64,000 bases of DNA from Acidobacteriaceae bacterium (GCA_025462735.1 JAOAPC010000011.1:248001-312000), one strand, 5' to 3'. Shown: positions 44,262-53,446, numbered from the stretch's first letter. Translations and numbers: made by a program. The notes: generated from the letters alone by a model not told the origin.

Positions 44262-45781
44262 AGCTGCTGGAAGGGCGACTGATCAACGTGTCGAACCGCT
44301 TGCCGGTTGAAATTAAGAACCGGGGCGGAAAGCCGCGTCTTACGGCCAGCGCCGGCGGACTAGCCTCCGCACTCGATAGCATTTGGCGTCATCATCACGG
44401 GCTCTGGATAGGGTGGGCTGGCCCGGTCGAAGCCGAGGCCGCAATCCCGCTTCTGCAAAAGGCCGCGCGTGGACGCCCCTATGGCTTTCGCGCTGTACCG
44501 CTCTCTTCCCAGGAAATTTCAAAGTTCTATGCTGGGTTCGCCAACGAGATTATTTGGCCGCTCTTCCACGACATGCCGTCGCGCTGCAACTTCGATCCCG
44601 AATATTGGGAGGTCTATCAGCGCGTCAACCGCAAATTCGCGCAGGCCACGGCTGATAGCGTTAACGGCAAGGACTTCATTTGGGCGCACGACTACCACTT
44701 GATGCTGATGGGCCATTACCTGCGCGAGACCGGCTGTACCACGCGCGCCGGATTTTTTCTGCACATTCCATTTCCGGCACCCGACATGTTTGAGAAATTG
44801 CCTTGGCGAAAAAATATCCTGCGCGGTTTGCTCGGGTACCACCTTCTCGGATTTCAGACCGACCGCGATCGTTTCAATTTCCTCAGCTGTGTGGAACGAA
44901 TTCTCCCTGCAGCTTCGTCGGAACGGGAGCAGTCTCACAATATAGTCGCTTATGAGAATCACCGGACCACGGTTGCGACATTCCCCATCAGCATCGCCTT
45001 TGACGAGTTTGCAGGTCACGCCGCCAGCCACGACGTCGAAGCTGCCGCGAATCAACTCCGCCGCGAGCTGTCGAACAATTTCATGGTCCTCGGCGTCGAC
45101 CGCATGGATTACACCAAAGGCATACCTGAGCGCCTCAAGGCGTTCCGCATCCTGCTGCACCGCTATCCTGAGTTGCGTCACCGCGTCACTTTCGTGCTGG
45201 TCGTGGTTCCCAGCAGGGAAGACATAAAGGAATACAAAGCTCTGCGCAGGGAAGTCGAACTGCTGGTCAGCCAGATCAATGGCGAATTCACCGACGCCGG
45301 CTGGGTCCCCATTCACTACATTCACCGCAACCTGTCTCGCAAGCAGTTGCTCAGTTACTATCGCGCCGCCGATATTGGATTGATCACTTCTCTGAAAGAT
45401 GGAATGAACCTGGTGGCGAAGGAATTCTGCGCCGCTCAAATCGATGAACAAGGTGTAGTCATAATCAGCGAATTTGCCGGAGCCGCCGCCGAGCTGCGTC
45501 ACGGAGCGCTGGTGGTTAATCCCAATGACCTTGCCGGAGTTGCCGAGGCCATTCACCGCGCCTGTGTAATGCCGGTGGAAGAGAAACGCGCGCGGATGAA
45601 ACTTCTGCGAGATGTGGTCCGCACTTACAACGTTCAGGGCTGGGCGGAATCTTTCCTGGAAGCGGCCCTCTCGCCGGATGGGCACTTCCGGCGCAGCAGC
45701 GGCGCTGCTGCCGCCTCGATTGAAGGCAGCGACTTCCCGCTTGTTGCCTCCTCCGCTACCGAAGACCAAAGAATCGCGTAG
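44258..45781 (+). CDS. otsA: Trehalose-6-phosphate synthase
   Basis: A 507-residue GT20 glycosyltransferase from ATG 44258, overlapping otsB. VSNRLPVEI, WAHDYHLMLMG, DRMDYTKGIPERL and SLKDGMNLVAKEF are the donor- and acceptor-binding motifs. It joins UDP- or GDP-glucose to glucose-6-phosphate; OtsB then removes the phosphate. The order otsB-otsA with overlap guarantees co-translation and is probably for osmotic and desiccation tolerance, alongside the potassium transporters at 2-7 kb. Confidence 0.95.
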   Translation: MKLLEGRLINVSNRLPVEIKNRGGKPRLTASAGGLASALDSIWRHHHGLWIGWAGPVEAEAAIPLLQKAARGRPYGFRAVPLSSQEISKFYAGFANEIIWPLFHDMPSRCNFDPEYWEVYQRVNRKFAQATADSVNGKDFIWAHDYHLMLMGHYLRETGCTTRAGFFLHIPFPAPDMFEKLPWRKNILRGLLGYHLLGFQTDRDRFNFLSCVERILPAASSEREQSHNIVAYENHRTTVATFPISIAFDEFAGHAASHDVEAAANQLRRELSNNFMVLGVDRMDYTKGIPERLKAFRILLHRYPELRHRVTFVLVVVPSREDIKEYKALRREVELLVSQINGEFTDAGWVPIHYIHRNLSRKQLLSYYRAADIGLITSLKDGMNLVAKEFCAAQIDEQGVVIISEFAGAAAELRHGALVVNPNDLAGVAEAIHRACVMPVEEKRARMKLLRDVVRTYNVQGWAESFLEAALSPDGHFRRSSGAAAASIEGSDFPLVASSATEDQRIA

Positions 45782-45812
45782 TCCCTTATCACCACTTCAT
45801 ATTGTTTCGGAT

Positions 45813-46271
45813 CTATTGTCGAGTTGCGGTTCCGAGTTTCTTACGCGTTCTTTTTCTCTTGGCTAATTCCTTCGCCGAATACATGCTTCCGCGGCATCTC
45901 TTCGCGCTGCACCAGCATGGGGCTGGATCATCCGGATCGCCGTCATAGAGGTTGTAGTCATACGCGAGCTCCTCGCCTGCAGCGATGTTCCGAATTGCCT
46001 GGATAATCACCCGCCCTCGGATCTCGTCAGCTTCACAGTTCGGATCGCAACAGTGGTTAATGAAGGCTGCAATGCTATCGCCATCAACCACATGCTCGCC
46101 GTCGACTAATCCAAAAAGATAGGTTCGCGGGGAATGCTCGTAAATATCGTCCGCCTGTGAATTGGTCAGCCGTGGGCCGGTGTATTCAGCAACGATCGCG
46201 CGTTTCTTGATGGGTGTGGTGGTATAGACGCCATCTGCGTGGATCTGCGATCGCCGGATAACCAGTGCCAT
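45813..46271 (-). CDS. SET-domain protein (predicted lysine methyltransferase)
   Basis: A 152-residue protein consisting almost entirely of a SET domain. Seen motifs are VAEYTGPRLT, FINHCCDPNCE (SAM-binding NH.C.PN), GEELAYDYNLYD (catalytic Tyr), and the post-SET cysteines CWCSAKRCRG. The final 20 residues are Lys/Arg-rich (ELAKRKRTRKKLG). Such single-domain SET proteins in bacteria are thought to be ancient transfers from eukaryotes; substrates are mostly unknown. A basic tail suggests nucleic acid or nucleoid-protein contact. Confidence 0.88.
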   Translation of the reverse strand: MALVIRRSQIHADGVYTTTPIKKRAIVAEYTGPRLTNSQADDIYEHSPRTYLFGLVDGEHVVDGDSIAAFINHCCDPNCEADEIRGRVIIQAIRNIAAGEELAYDYNLYDGDPDDPAPCWCSAKRCRGSMYSAKELAKRKRTRKKLGTATRQ

Positions 46272-46293
46272 CTATTGAGATTAGCATTGGGAA

Positions 46294-46311
46294 GCGGAGC
46301 CGCTGCTCCGC
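46294..46311 (-). terminator. Weak stem-loop after the histidine kinase gene
   Basis: A 6-bp stem GCGGAG/CTCCGC with a 6-base loop, about 27 bases after the kinase stop on the minus strand. It is followed only by TTCCC, so termination is uncertain. Confidence 0.3.
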
Positions 46312-46337
46312 AGCTCGCGGGTAAGCTCAATCACAGC

Positions 46338-48215
46338 TTAAGCTGCGCTAGTGCGCTCCTCAGAAGTGGTATTCTGCTGCTCGATCTCCGGCCGCGCCTG
46401 CTTTCGTGGGACCACCGCACGCACCATTGCGCCCTTGTTCGCCGGTTTCAGTTCCAGGCTCCCGCCTAACTCGCCCATGCGTTCGTTCATGCCGCGCAAG
46501 CCAACTCCAAATGCCGAGGGTAGGTCCTCGCTGTTCTCGTCTAGCATCGCCAGCGGAAAGCCTTTGCCTTCGTCTTCAACTTCCAGTACTACTAAGCCGT
46601 TTTCCTCGAATAATCGTATTAGCGCTGTCTCGCTCTCAGAGTGCCGGTGCACATTCGTCAAACTCTCTTGTAAGACTCTGAACAGTGCCAGCTCTACCGG
46701 CCGCGGAAGCCGCTCCAAATCAGGCGCGACCTCGAAGCTCATCTTGATCTGACTGCGGCTCGAAAATCCTTCCAGGTACCATTGGATCGCCGACGTCAAA
46801 CCCATCTCCTCGAGCATCGGTGGATACAACAAGTAGGCAATCGTTCGCACCTCTCTTATCGCTTCTTCCGAGAGCTGCACGCATTGCGCGACCTTCGATA
46901 GAGCCTGTCCTTCGCTGGATGGTAGCGAGAGTTGCAGCGAATCCAAATTAATTTTGAGCATGGCCAAACATTGACCTAGGCTGTCATGAAGGTCGCGGCC
47001 GATGCGCTTGCGTTCTTCATCCTGGGAGCGTAGCAGGTGTAGGGAGAGTTGGCGCAGTGATTCCTCGGACCTGTGTAGCCGCTTCTCGGCCTTCCTTCGC
47101 TCGATTACCTCTTGCTCCAAGTGTTCGTGCGCTCGTTCCAGGTCCTGATGAGCACTCTTCTTCTCGGTCAAGTCGCGCGTTACTTTGCCGAAGCCCAGCA
47201 ACCGGCCGCTTTCATCTTTGATCGCTGTGATGATCACATTGGCCCAGAACATCGAGCCATCTTTCCTGAGCCGCCAGCCTTCGTCTTCGAACCGCCCTTC
47301 GGCGGCTGCGATCCTCAGCTCCCGCGCCGGCTTGTCCGCCCTCAAATCTTCTGCCGGATAAAACACCGAAAAATGTTGCCCAATGATCTCCCAAGGTTTG
47401 TATCCCTTAATCCGTTCGGCTCCAGCGTTCCACGTCGCAATGTTCCCTTGGGTATCTAACATGAACATGGCGTAATCGCGTACTGCTTCTACAAAGAGCC
47501 GGAAGCGTTGTTCGCTCTGCAATAGCGCGGCTTCGTTCTGCAACGCTACTGCTTGCTGCTGCAGCAGGCTCACGCTGCGCAGCCGGTCCTCTTCGCGCGA
47601 CATTGCTAGAAAACTCTCAGACGGAAAAACCGCTGAATGCTCGGCGCAGATTTTCAGAAATGCTTCCGTATGCTTTGCGCTGTTGAATCCGGAAATCGGA
47701 TACGCGCACAGCAGTGAAAACGAATGTTTATCCGCCAGCTGGTTCCAGAGTTGTTCCAGGCGCAATGCGGCCTCGTAATTTCCCGTGGCCCACAGGATGT
47801 TCACCATCTCTCCGAAGGCCGCGACCCGACGCCTATCTCCCACGACGCTCGACGCCGCTTGCGCAAGCGGAGCGCCAATGACTTCCTTGAAACGTTCTTC
47901 ATCCGGAAAGCCATCCACCATGAACTTGGATAAAGTCTCGCTCGCGTCCAAAGCCAGAAACCGCCCCTGACGAGCCGCCTTGCCGACCTCCAGCCCGCGT
48001 TGTTTCAGGACCTGCTCGATCGCTTCCCGATGCGCTCCGGTCGCGATCAAGACCGCTGCATCGCCGGCAGCTAGCGCGGAGCCTACGAATCCGCTCACCG
48101 CATCAATTAGGAATTTATCGTCCTGATAAAACTGGACAACGTGCTCAGGCTTGTTGTTTGTTGAGGACGGTAGGTTGTCGCCCGTCTCAGCGGAAGTAGA
48201 AGGTGAACTTGACAT
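46338..48215 (-). CDS. MEDS-PAS-HisKA_3 sensor histidine kinase
   Basis: A 625-residue soluble kinase. Residues about 20-185 are a MEDS domain (HVVQFYQDDKFLIDAVSGFV), the sensory module first described in DcmR and methanogen proteins. A PAS domain spans about 235-350 (AMFMLDTQGNIATWNAGAER, EDEGWRLRKDGSMFWANVII). A coiled coil follows, then the NarL-type dimerisation domain with the phosphorylated His in RDLHDSLGQC and the ATPase domain (VLQESLTNVHRHS, DEGKGFP). No response regulator gene is adjacent. The ATG has AGGAAATCTG before it. Confidence 0.92.
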   Translation of the reverse strand: MSSSPSTSAETGDNLPSSTNNKPEHVVQFYQDDKFLIDAVSGFVGSALAAGDAAVLIATGAHREAIEQVLKQRGLEVGKAARQGRFLALDASETLSKFMVDGFPDEERFKEVIGAPLAQAASSVVGDRRRVAAFGEMVNILWATGNYEAALRLEQLWNQLADKHSFSLLCAYPISGFNSAKHTEAFLKICAEHSAVFPSESFLAMSREEDRLRSVSLLQQQAVALQNEAALLQSEQRFRLFVEAVRDYAMFMLDTQGNIATWNAGAERIKGYKPWEIIGQHFSVFYPAEDLRADKPARELRIAAAEGRFEDEGWRLRKDGSMFWANVIITAIKDESGRLLGFGKVTRDLTEKKSAHQDLERAHEHLEQEVIERRKAEKRLHRSEESLRQLSLHLLRSQDEERKRIGRDLHDSLGQCLAMLKINLDSLQLSLPSSEGQALSKVAQCVQLSEEAIREVRTIAYLLYPPMLEEMGLTSAIQWYLEGFSSRSQIKMSFEVAPDLERLPRPVELALFRVLQESLTNVHRHSESETALIRLFEENGLVVLEVEDEGKGFPLAMLDENSEDLPSAFGVGLRGMNERMGELGGSLELKPANKGAMVRAVVPRKQARPEIEQQNTTSEERTSAA

Positions 48216-48459
48216 CAGATTTCCTCGCTCCGTAACAGCCGGTCCCGCTCAATGAAGACTAAGAGGAACAACCACGGACAAAGCTGCTGTAACCGGCATA
48301 CAGTCAACGCCTTAATCGTAGAACCGGGCTGAAACACAGGTCTATACATGAAAACCTGTAGTCGCCATCTCCAGTGTACAAGAAAGCCCAGGCAGAGGAG
48401 ACGAGAAGCTAATCAGGTGGGCCCAGCCGTACTACAGCGGTTGTAGAAAATAGAAGTTG

Positions 48460-48494
48460 TAGAAAGAAGAGGGGCGAGCAGGGCGACTCGCCCC
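48460..48494 (-). terminator. Rho-independent terminator of the phosphoesterase gene
   Basis: On the minus strand GGGGCGAG pairs with CTCGCCCC across an 8-base loop, followed by TCTTCTTTCT. It lies 56 bases after the stop at 48550. The remaining gap to 48216 holds the kinase leader, with nothing else recognised. Confidence 0.75.
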
Positions 48495-48549
48495 ATATTT
48501 TCTCGTCTCACAATTTAAAAATACCCAACTTTAAAGAGACCTCCGCCGA

Positions 48550-49803
48550 CTACTCGAGTTCTCTCTCGCCGCCGAACAGGTCGGACATTACTTTCACGCT
48601 CGCGTCGCAGGCATGGTTCAGGCACGGCAGTCCCAAACCCGATTCAAGGGACTTCAACAAGGAAAAGTGGGTGTAAAACTGTCCACTTCGCACGCCGTGA
48701 AGGCCGTAATTCGTGTCCACGATTGTCAGTACCTGGTTGGTGTTCGGTGCCAGGCTATAGTCGTTTTCGTCCCACAGCACGACAATCGCATTGTTGCCAT
48801 TGTGCCATGCTCTGGAACTCTTGATCGCTGTTACCAGCCGTTGTACGGTCACGTCTCCCAGGTAAATGAGCGCTGGATTCAGCCCGGCTTGGCTCCCATC
48901 GCTAATCGGATCGAAGTTGCAGAATGCGCCGGCGTTGCCGCGGCCGTGCTGGTCATTGCACTGGTTCGGAGCAATAAACGAGAACGTCGGCACCTTGCCA
49001 GAGCCAAGGTCGGTATACAGACTTTCAAATCCGACGGTATTCGCTAAGCTGTTGTTCGGTTCTGTGCCTTCCTGTACGTTCTGGAAGTACGCGAACGGGT
49101 TGTGCTTCACAGCATATTGTTTTACGACGTCGCCCTGCGACAGCGGCGGATTCAATGTCGGGAAAATTTGAGTGAAGTCAGTGCTGTCGGTGTAGAAGCC
49201 GTCGCTGTAGTTCACATTGTCAGCGCCGCTGAGTGGCAGGCTTTCTTGATAGCTCTTCCAGCTCTTGTTCGCATTCACCAGTTGATCTCCAATCGTCTTG
49301 CCCAAGGTGTTATTGGCGGCTGGAATGGATAGTGTGCCATCAATATTATTTTCTCCAGGAGTTCCGCTCGTCTCGTTCGTGTAATCGATCGCCGGTGTCG
49401 CCGCGTCCGTCCCAGTCCCCGCAATCGGGCAAATCGCTGAGCTCGCCGGATTGTCAGTATCAGCGATTCCGGAGGCTAGGTTTGTGACGCAGGTCAGATT
49501 GTGCCAGTCTGGATTGTTGTCGCTATGCACTCCGAAATTCGATCCGCCCACGACCTCCAGGTAGTTGGTCAGACTGGGATGTGCGATCGCAAAGTAGTTG
49601 GTCGCGGTATTGGCTGATGCAGCATATTTATTAATGAACGGCGCATTCGGATTGCCCACGATTTGTCCGTAGCCATGATTCTCCATCATGATCACGAATA
49701 CGTGATCGAGGTGTGTTACGCCCTTGGGCACAGGCCCTTCGGCGGCAAACAGGGTGCTCGTGAAAGCAGCAGCAAGCAAAGAAAGAATTGCCTTTCTTGT
49801 CAT
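48550..49803 (-). CDS. Secreted phosphoesterase (phospholipase C / acid phosphatase superfamily)
   Basis: A 417-residue protein from ATG 49803 (GTG 49812 is possible). The Sec signal peptide spans MTRKAILSLLAAAFTSTLFA and ends near AAEG. The alkaline-phosphatase-like core shows HVFVIMMENHGYGQIVG (metal ligands and the Asn/Thr region), HPSLTNYLEVVGGS and VVLWDENDYS. These match the phosphoesterase family PF04185, which includes non-haemolytic phospholipase C and acid phosphatases. Likely role is phosphate scavenging outside the cell; substrate unknown. Confidence 0.88.
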   Translation of the reverse strand: MTRKAILSLLAAAFTSTLFAAEGPVPKGVTHLDHVFVIMMENHGYGQIVGNPNAPFINKYAASANTATNYFAIAHPSLTNYLEVVGGSNFGVHSDNNPDWHNLTCVTNLASGIADTDNPASSAICPIAGTGTDAATPAIDYTNETSGTPGENNIDGTLSIPAANNTLGKTIGDQLVNANKSWKSYQESLPLSGADNVNYSDGFYTDSTDFTQIFPTLNPPLSQGDVVKQYAVKHNPFAYFQNVQEGTEPNNSLANTVGFESLYTDLGSGKVPTFSFIAPNQCNDQHGRGNAGAFCNFDPISDGSQAGLNPALIYLGDVTVQRLVTAIKSSRAWHNGNNAIVVLWDENDYSLAPNTNQVLTIVDTNYGLHGVRSGQFYTHFSLLKSLESGLGLPCLNHACDASVKVMSDLFGGERELE

Positions 49804-50059
49804 AAAATTCACCTTTTCCAGGGATGAGAATTCGGGCGTCGCGCAGTGGTTTCTGCCCGCTAGCAGCCAACCTTATCAGCGGAATCGTGAGAAGAAAGTT
49901 AGGAAGAAGTTAAGGGTTAATGAATCTGGCGCCGAGTTGCGCGATTTGTTCCGATCGACCGCTCTTTCCCCTTACTCAAGAAGCTGTTAGGATATTTTCT
50001 GTCGCGAGCGGTAAATTCCGCACCATTGCTGGATTTTCCATCTCATCGATTTGGCGAGT

Positions 50060-50092
50060 GGGGACGTAGTTCAGTTGGTTAGAACGCTGCCC
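50060..50092 (+). tRNA. 5' half of a tRNA gene (Asp-like), cut at the anticodon loop
   Basis: GGGGACG-TA-GTTC...GAAC-G-CTGCC is a complete acceptor 5' strand, D arm and anticodon-stem 5' strand of a tRNA. After C32 the sequence departs: no U33, no matching GGCAG, and no T arm follows. The acceptor and D arm resemble tRNA-Asp. The break is 156 bases before an integrase start, so I read it as the attachment junction of the element to the right, with the missing half at the far end outside the window. The surrounding gap 49813-50248 holds no gene. Confidence 0.65.
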
Positions 50093-50248
50093 CCTAACCG
50101 CTTTTCTTTGTTTTCATACCCTTAGATCACTTCCTGTCCAGCTTCCTGTCCATAAAATCGCGACAACTGTGTCAATTCCTTCCACTCAGTTCCTTTATTT
50201 GACCGAGCCTGCAACCAACGTTATCTTCGGCGCCGCCACGAGGAAAAC

Positions 50249-51493
50249 ATGGCGAGACCGAAGCAATACGCAGAACGAGTCAACGTAGTGAAGTACATCA
50301 AGTCGGGCGATGCCTGGCGGTTTGCCCCTGTCATCGAGAGAAACGGGAAGATTGTGCGTGACCACGTGCTCATTGCAGGCCACGATGAATTGCACCCCGA
50401 AGGCACTTACTATCTGGAGTGGCGGATCGATCATCGCCGGCGGCGTAAAGCCATTTCAAACTTCACCGATCTCGTCGAGGAAGCTCGCCGCAAATCGATC
50501 GAACTGGACGCCAGGCGCGCCGGCGTGATCGCATCCCCAGCCCCGTCTCCATCGTCAGGTGCTGCCACAAGGCGGATGCGCGTGGCTTCAGCCATTGATA
50601 CCTACCTTGATTTCGTCAAACATCACCGAGCAGATCGGACATATCTGACGTATCGATACACGCTGAACGTACTGCTGCGCCAGTCCTGCTCGACTCCGTT
50701 TGTCGAAGACGTTTCGCGGGACGACATTTTGAAGTTCATGACCGACTGCTACAAGCTGGGTCTTGGCGGCCGGACCGTTTACGACAAGCTCGTCGTTGTT
50801 TTGCAAATGTTCAAGCGCTACGGCAGAACGAAACTGATTGAACCGAACGACTGGCCTGACTACGTCGATAAAATCCGCCCCATCTATGAACCGGAGGAAA
50901 TCCAGACACTGCTCCACCGTGCCGAGCCAGACGAGGCAATCTTTCTGAAATTCATGGTGGGTTCCGGCTTTCGTGACCGGGAAGCGCAGCATGTCACATG
51001 GCGTGACCTCGATTTTCATAACAGCGTGGTCCGCGTCACGGCAAAGCCCATCTGGGGCTTCAAGCCGAAGAACTGGGAGGAGAGGGCCGTGCCCTTGCCA
51101 ACGGCGCTGATCGATCAATTGCGGTTATTCAGAGAAGGCCGCAAGGGGCTGCCGGCGCAACTGGTTTTTCCCAATTCCAAGGGAAATCCTGATACAGAAA
51201 ATGACATGATCGTGAAACGTGTTGCCGAGCGCGCAAAACTGAATTGCGGCCAATGCCTCACCCGCCACGGCAATCGCTGCGCAGAAGGGCCTCACTGCCA
51301 GCATTTCTTCCTGCATAAGTTTCGGCACACCTTCGCGACAGAGCACTTGCGACATGGCGTTGACATCCGCACCCTGCAGAACTGGATGGGGCACAGGGAC
51401 ATTAAATCGACGATGGTCTACTTGAAAGGCGTGCAATCGAAAGACGCATTGGCCAAAGTCAATGCCGGAGCCCTGGCCGGATATGTGGCTTGA
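50249..51493 (+). CDS. Tyrosine recombinase/integrase with Cys/His insert
   Basis: A 414-residue integrase. An N-terminal SAM-like arm-binding domain covers about residues 110-200 and the catalytic domain about 215-405. Catalytic residues: Arg in GSGFRDREAQHVTW, HKFRHTFATEHL (HxxR), the late His in WMGHRD and the Tyr nucleophile in TMVYLKG. Between them, CGQCLTRHGNRCAEGPHCQH inserts four Cys and two His just before HxxR, suggesting a zinc-stabilised loop. Its position next to the cut tRNA makes it the enzyme that integrates the element. Confidence 0.93.
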   Translation: MARPKQYAERVNVVKYIKSGDAWRFAPVIERNGKIVRDHVLIAGHDELHPEGTYYLEWRIDHRRRRKAISNFTDLVEEARRKSIELDARRAGVIASPAPSPSSGAATRRMRVASAIDTYLDFVKHHRADRTYLTYRYTLNVLLRQSCSTPFVEDVSRDDILKFMTDCYKLGLGGRTVYDKLVVVLQMFKRYGRTKLIEPNDWPDYVDKIRPIYEPEEIQTLLHRAEPDEAIFLKFMVGSGFRDREAQHVTWRDLDFHNSVVRVTAKPIWGFKPKNWEERAVPLPTALIDQLRLFREGRKGLPAQLVFPNSKGNPDTENDMIVKRVAERAKLNCGQCLTRHGNRCAEGPHCQHFFLHKFRHTFATEHLRHGVDIRTLQNWMGHRDIKSTMVYLKGVQSKDALAKVNAGALAGYVA

Positions 51494-51804
51494 GCCCATT
51501 CGATGGAGGAAGTTGAATCCGCGGCCGTGGGGTCAAGACGCTGCATGAACAGATCTTATAACCACTTACAAATACGCAGGGACTGCCAAACGCCGCGCGA
51601 GTCTTACAAGACAGCGCATTTTGTTGGGTTGAGTGGTGGGTTGGGAAAATAGGGCACCACAGCGAAGAACCAATGCTCGCGTAAGCGGATAAGCGAAAAG
51701 GCTCCTTCTTGCTGTTTTCGTCGACCAAGTCTCCTTGCCTTGATTCCATCAACCTCACCGCGTGAACCTGGCAGTTTGCCTGGATCCATTTTCAGCTATC
51801 GCAG
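51494..51804. other. Intergenic stretch between integrase and cargo operon
   Basis: About 310 bases between convergent genes. No stem-loop with a T-tract, small gene or repeat was recognised. Confidence 0.4.
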
Positions 51805-52641
51805 TTAGATGAAGTCAGCCAGAAGTTGCTCAGCGCTCTGATAGCGCGCATCACGATCCTTTTGCAGCAATTTACCAATCACGGCGCAGAGAAGGTCTGG
51901 CAAGGTCGAGAGCCACTCGCGTGGATCAGGAGCTTCAAGCTCCACGATGTTGCGAAAGATGTTGACCCGTGGCAATGCCTCATTGAGAAAGGGGTGCTCT
52001 CCAGTTGCGCACTCGTACATCGTCATACCAAGGGAAAACAGGTCAGACCTGGGATCGAGTTCACGAGATGCCAGCATGATCTGCTCTGGCGAATAGTATG
52101 CCGGCGTACCTACAGGGCCACTTCCCGCGAAGCTAAGTGCCTCGCCATCGAGGTCCAACGCCAAACCTGCATCAATAAGCACGTAGGTTGACGAAGTCTG
52201 CTGCATTATGTTCATGGGCTTCACGTCTCGATGTACGTAACGGTTGGTCGCAAGTATCCGGAGAGCTTCTCCGACACACCGCCCGAGGGAGATAACCTGC
52301 TCCGGTCGCATGGGAATCCGCACGGATGCCAGGGGGACGCCATCAATGTACTCCTCAAGGAAATAAACCAGTTTCTCGCCAGTGGGGACAATCAACTCTC
52401 GGAGAGAAATCGGGCCCAACTTGGGTAAGTAAGGCGAGCTGCACCGTTGCATAATCTCAATCTCCCGCGCTACGCGACGCAACGCGCGGTCACTCGCCAT
52501 TATCGCTTTCAGGACATACGCCTGATTTTGAAATGCACAGGCCCAGACACTCTTTTGCCCGCCGATTTTGAGGTGCGGTCCCAGCGCTAGCCCCTGACAG
52601 TCGGCCACAAAGATTTGCCCATCAATCTGACTTAATTCCAT
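51805..52641 (-). CDS. Eukaryotic-type serine/threonine protein kinase in a ubiquitin-like operon
   Basis: A 278-residue kinase from ATG 52641, with GGAG 10 bases upstream and 13 bases after the E1-like stop; an open extension to 52698 overlaps that gene. Kinase residues: Lys45 (YVLKAI), Glu60 (REIEIM), HRDVKPMNIM (Asp139, Asn144), and the activation segment with SGPVGTPAYYSPEQ. The DFG motif reads DAG (Asp157-Ala-Gly), and the Gly-rich loop is reduced to KIGGQKSV. There is no membrane helix or sensor domain. It is the last gene of the operon, and could phosphorylate the conjugation proteins or an effector; this is inference. Confidence 0.88.
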   Translation of the reverse strand: MELSQIDGQIFVADCQGLALGPHLKIGGQKSVWACAFQNQAYVLKAIMASDRALRRVAREIEIMQRCSSPYLPKLGPISLRELIVPTGEKLVYFLEEYIDGVPLASVRIPMRPEQVISLGRCVGEALRILATNRYVHRDVKPMNIMQQTSSTYVLIDAGLALDLDGEALSFAGSGPVGTPAYYSPEQIMLASRELDPRSDLFSLGMTMYECATGEHPFLNEALPRVNIFRNIVELEAPDPREWLSTLPDLLCAVIGKLLQKDRDARYQSAEQLLADFI

Positions 52642-52654
52642 CTCACCGCACTCC

Positions 52655-53446
52655 TCAGAGCACTGGCTCGCCGACAAAGTCAGCGGCGAAGTGCGCACAA
52701 TGCTTTGGCGCGTATTCCAACCTCGGACTGCGAGTAATTACATGTTCGTTCGCGTCAAAATGGAGATACTCTGCTCGAAAGTGGCGGCGTTGCCACCCGG
52801 TCAGAAGCTCTACAAGTAGTCCGACCGCAACGCTCGCGAGCACACCGTTGGACCAAACGACTTGCGGCCTACCGCCAGCGGCGCCGTACAATTCTGCCTC
52901 TTGGCGCAGGTTTTCGTCGGTGAGGAAACCGAGGCAGCGGAAGCACGGACCACCAGGTACTGAGAGAATTACCTGTCCCGTCATGTGCGGCTGCTCGTTG
53001 ACCAGGTGAACATCCATCCCAATGTCGATCAGAGGCGTCAGAAACCGGCGAACACTGACTTCCAAGTCTTGGCGGGCGGCGTAAGAATCAAGGCAGCTGA
53101 TAACAACGTCCGCTTCGCGGAGCGCGTCCGCAGCCAGTTGCCACTGGACGGCATACGTGTGTACCTCTGCAGCGGGATTAATAGCAACAAACATTCGGCG
53201 GGCAATCTCCACCTTTTCCGTCCTCGCCCCTACATCCGCTGCTGTCCCACCAATGAGTCTGTTGAGATTACTCAATTCAAGACTGTCGGGATCAAAGAGC
53301 AACACGCGCCCAATGCCAATATGCGCTAGCTGCTGGGCAACATGCGAGCCACCGCCACCGAGGCCGACAATTGCGATCGTCGCATTCTGTAGTAGCTCTC
53401 CTGATTTCGCGCCTAGGAAAGACTGTCGGGTGTACTGATCCGTCAT
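52655..53446 (-). CDS. E1-like ThiF-family adenylyltransferase
   Basis: A 263-residue protein with the ThiF/MoeB/E1 fold. AIVGLGGGGSHVAQQL (residues 25-40) is the nucleotide-binding loop, LNRLIGG (Asn62-Arg63) supplies the adenylation arginine, Lys78 and SCLDSY (Asp120) complete the ATP site. GGPCFRC (Cys168, Cys171) and YAPKHCAHF at the C-terminus offer candidate catalytic or zinc cysteines. It overlaps the JAB gene by 4 bases. In this operon it is expected to adenylate the C-terminus of the ubiquitin-like protein. Confidence 0.9.
   Translation of the reverse strand: MTDQYTRQSFLGAKSGELLQNATIAIVGLGGGGSHVAQQLAHIGIGRVLLFDPDSLELSNLNRLIGGTAADVGARTEKVEIARRMFVAINPAAEVHTYAVQWQLAADALREADVVISCLDSYAARQDLEVSVRRFLTPLIDIGMDVHLVNEQPHMTGQVILSVPGGPCFRCLGFLTDENLRQEAELYGAAGGRPQVVWSNGVLASVAVGLLVELLTGWQRRHFRAEYLHFDANEHVITRSPRLEYAPKHCAHFAADFVGEPVL

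Noticed and set aside
44519-45769. 416-codon minus-strand frame
   Set aside because: Antisense to otsA; repeated short hydrophobic phrases come from the reverse of a GC-rich gene.
50060-50248. Group I intron in a tRNA gene
   Set aside because: A break in the anticodon loop fits an intron, but no 3' exon or intron core follows; an integrase gene does.
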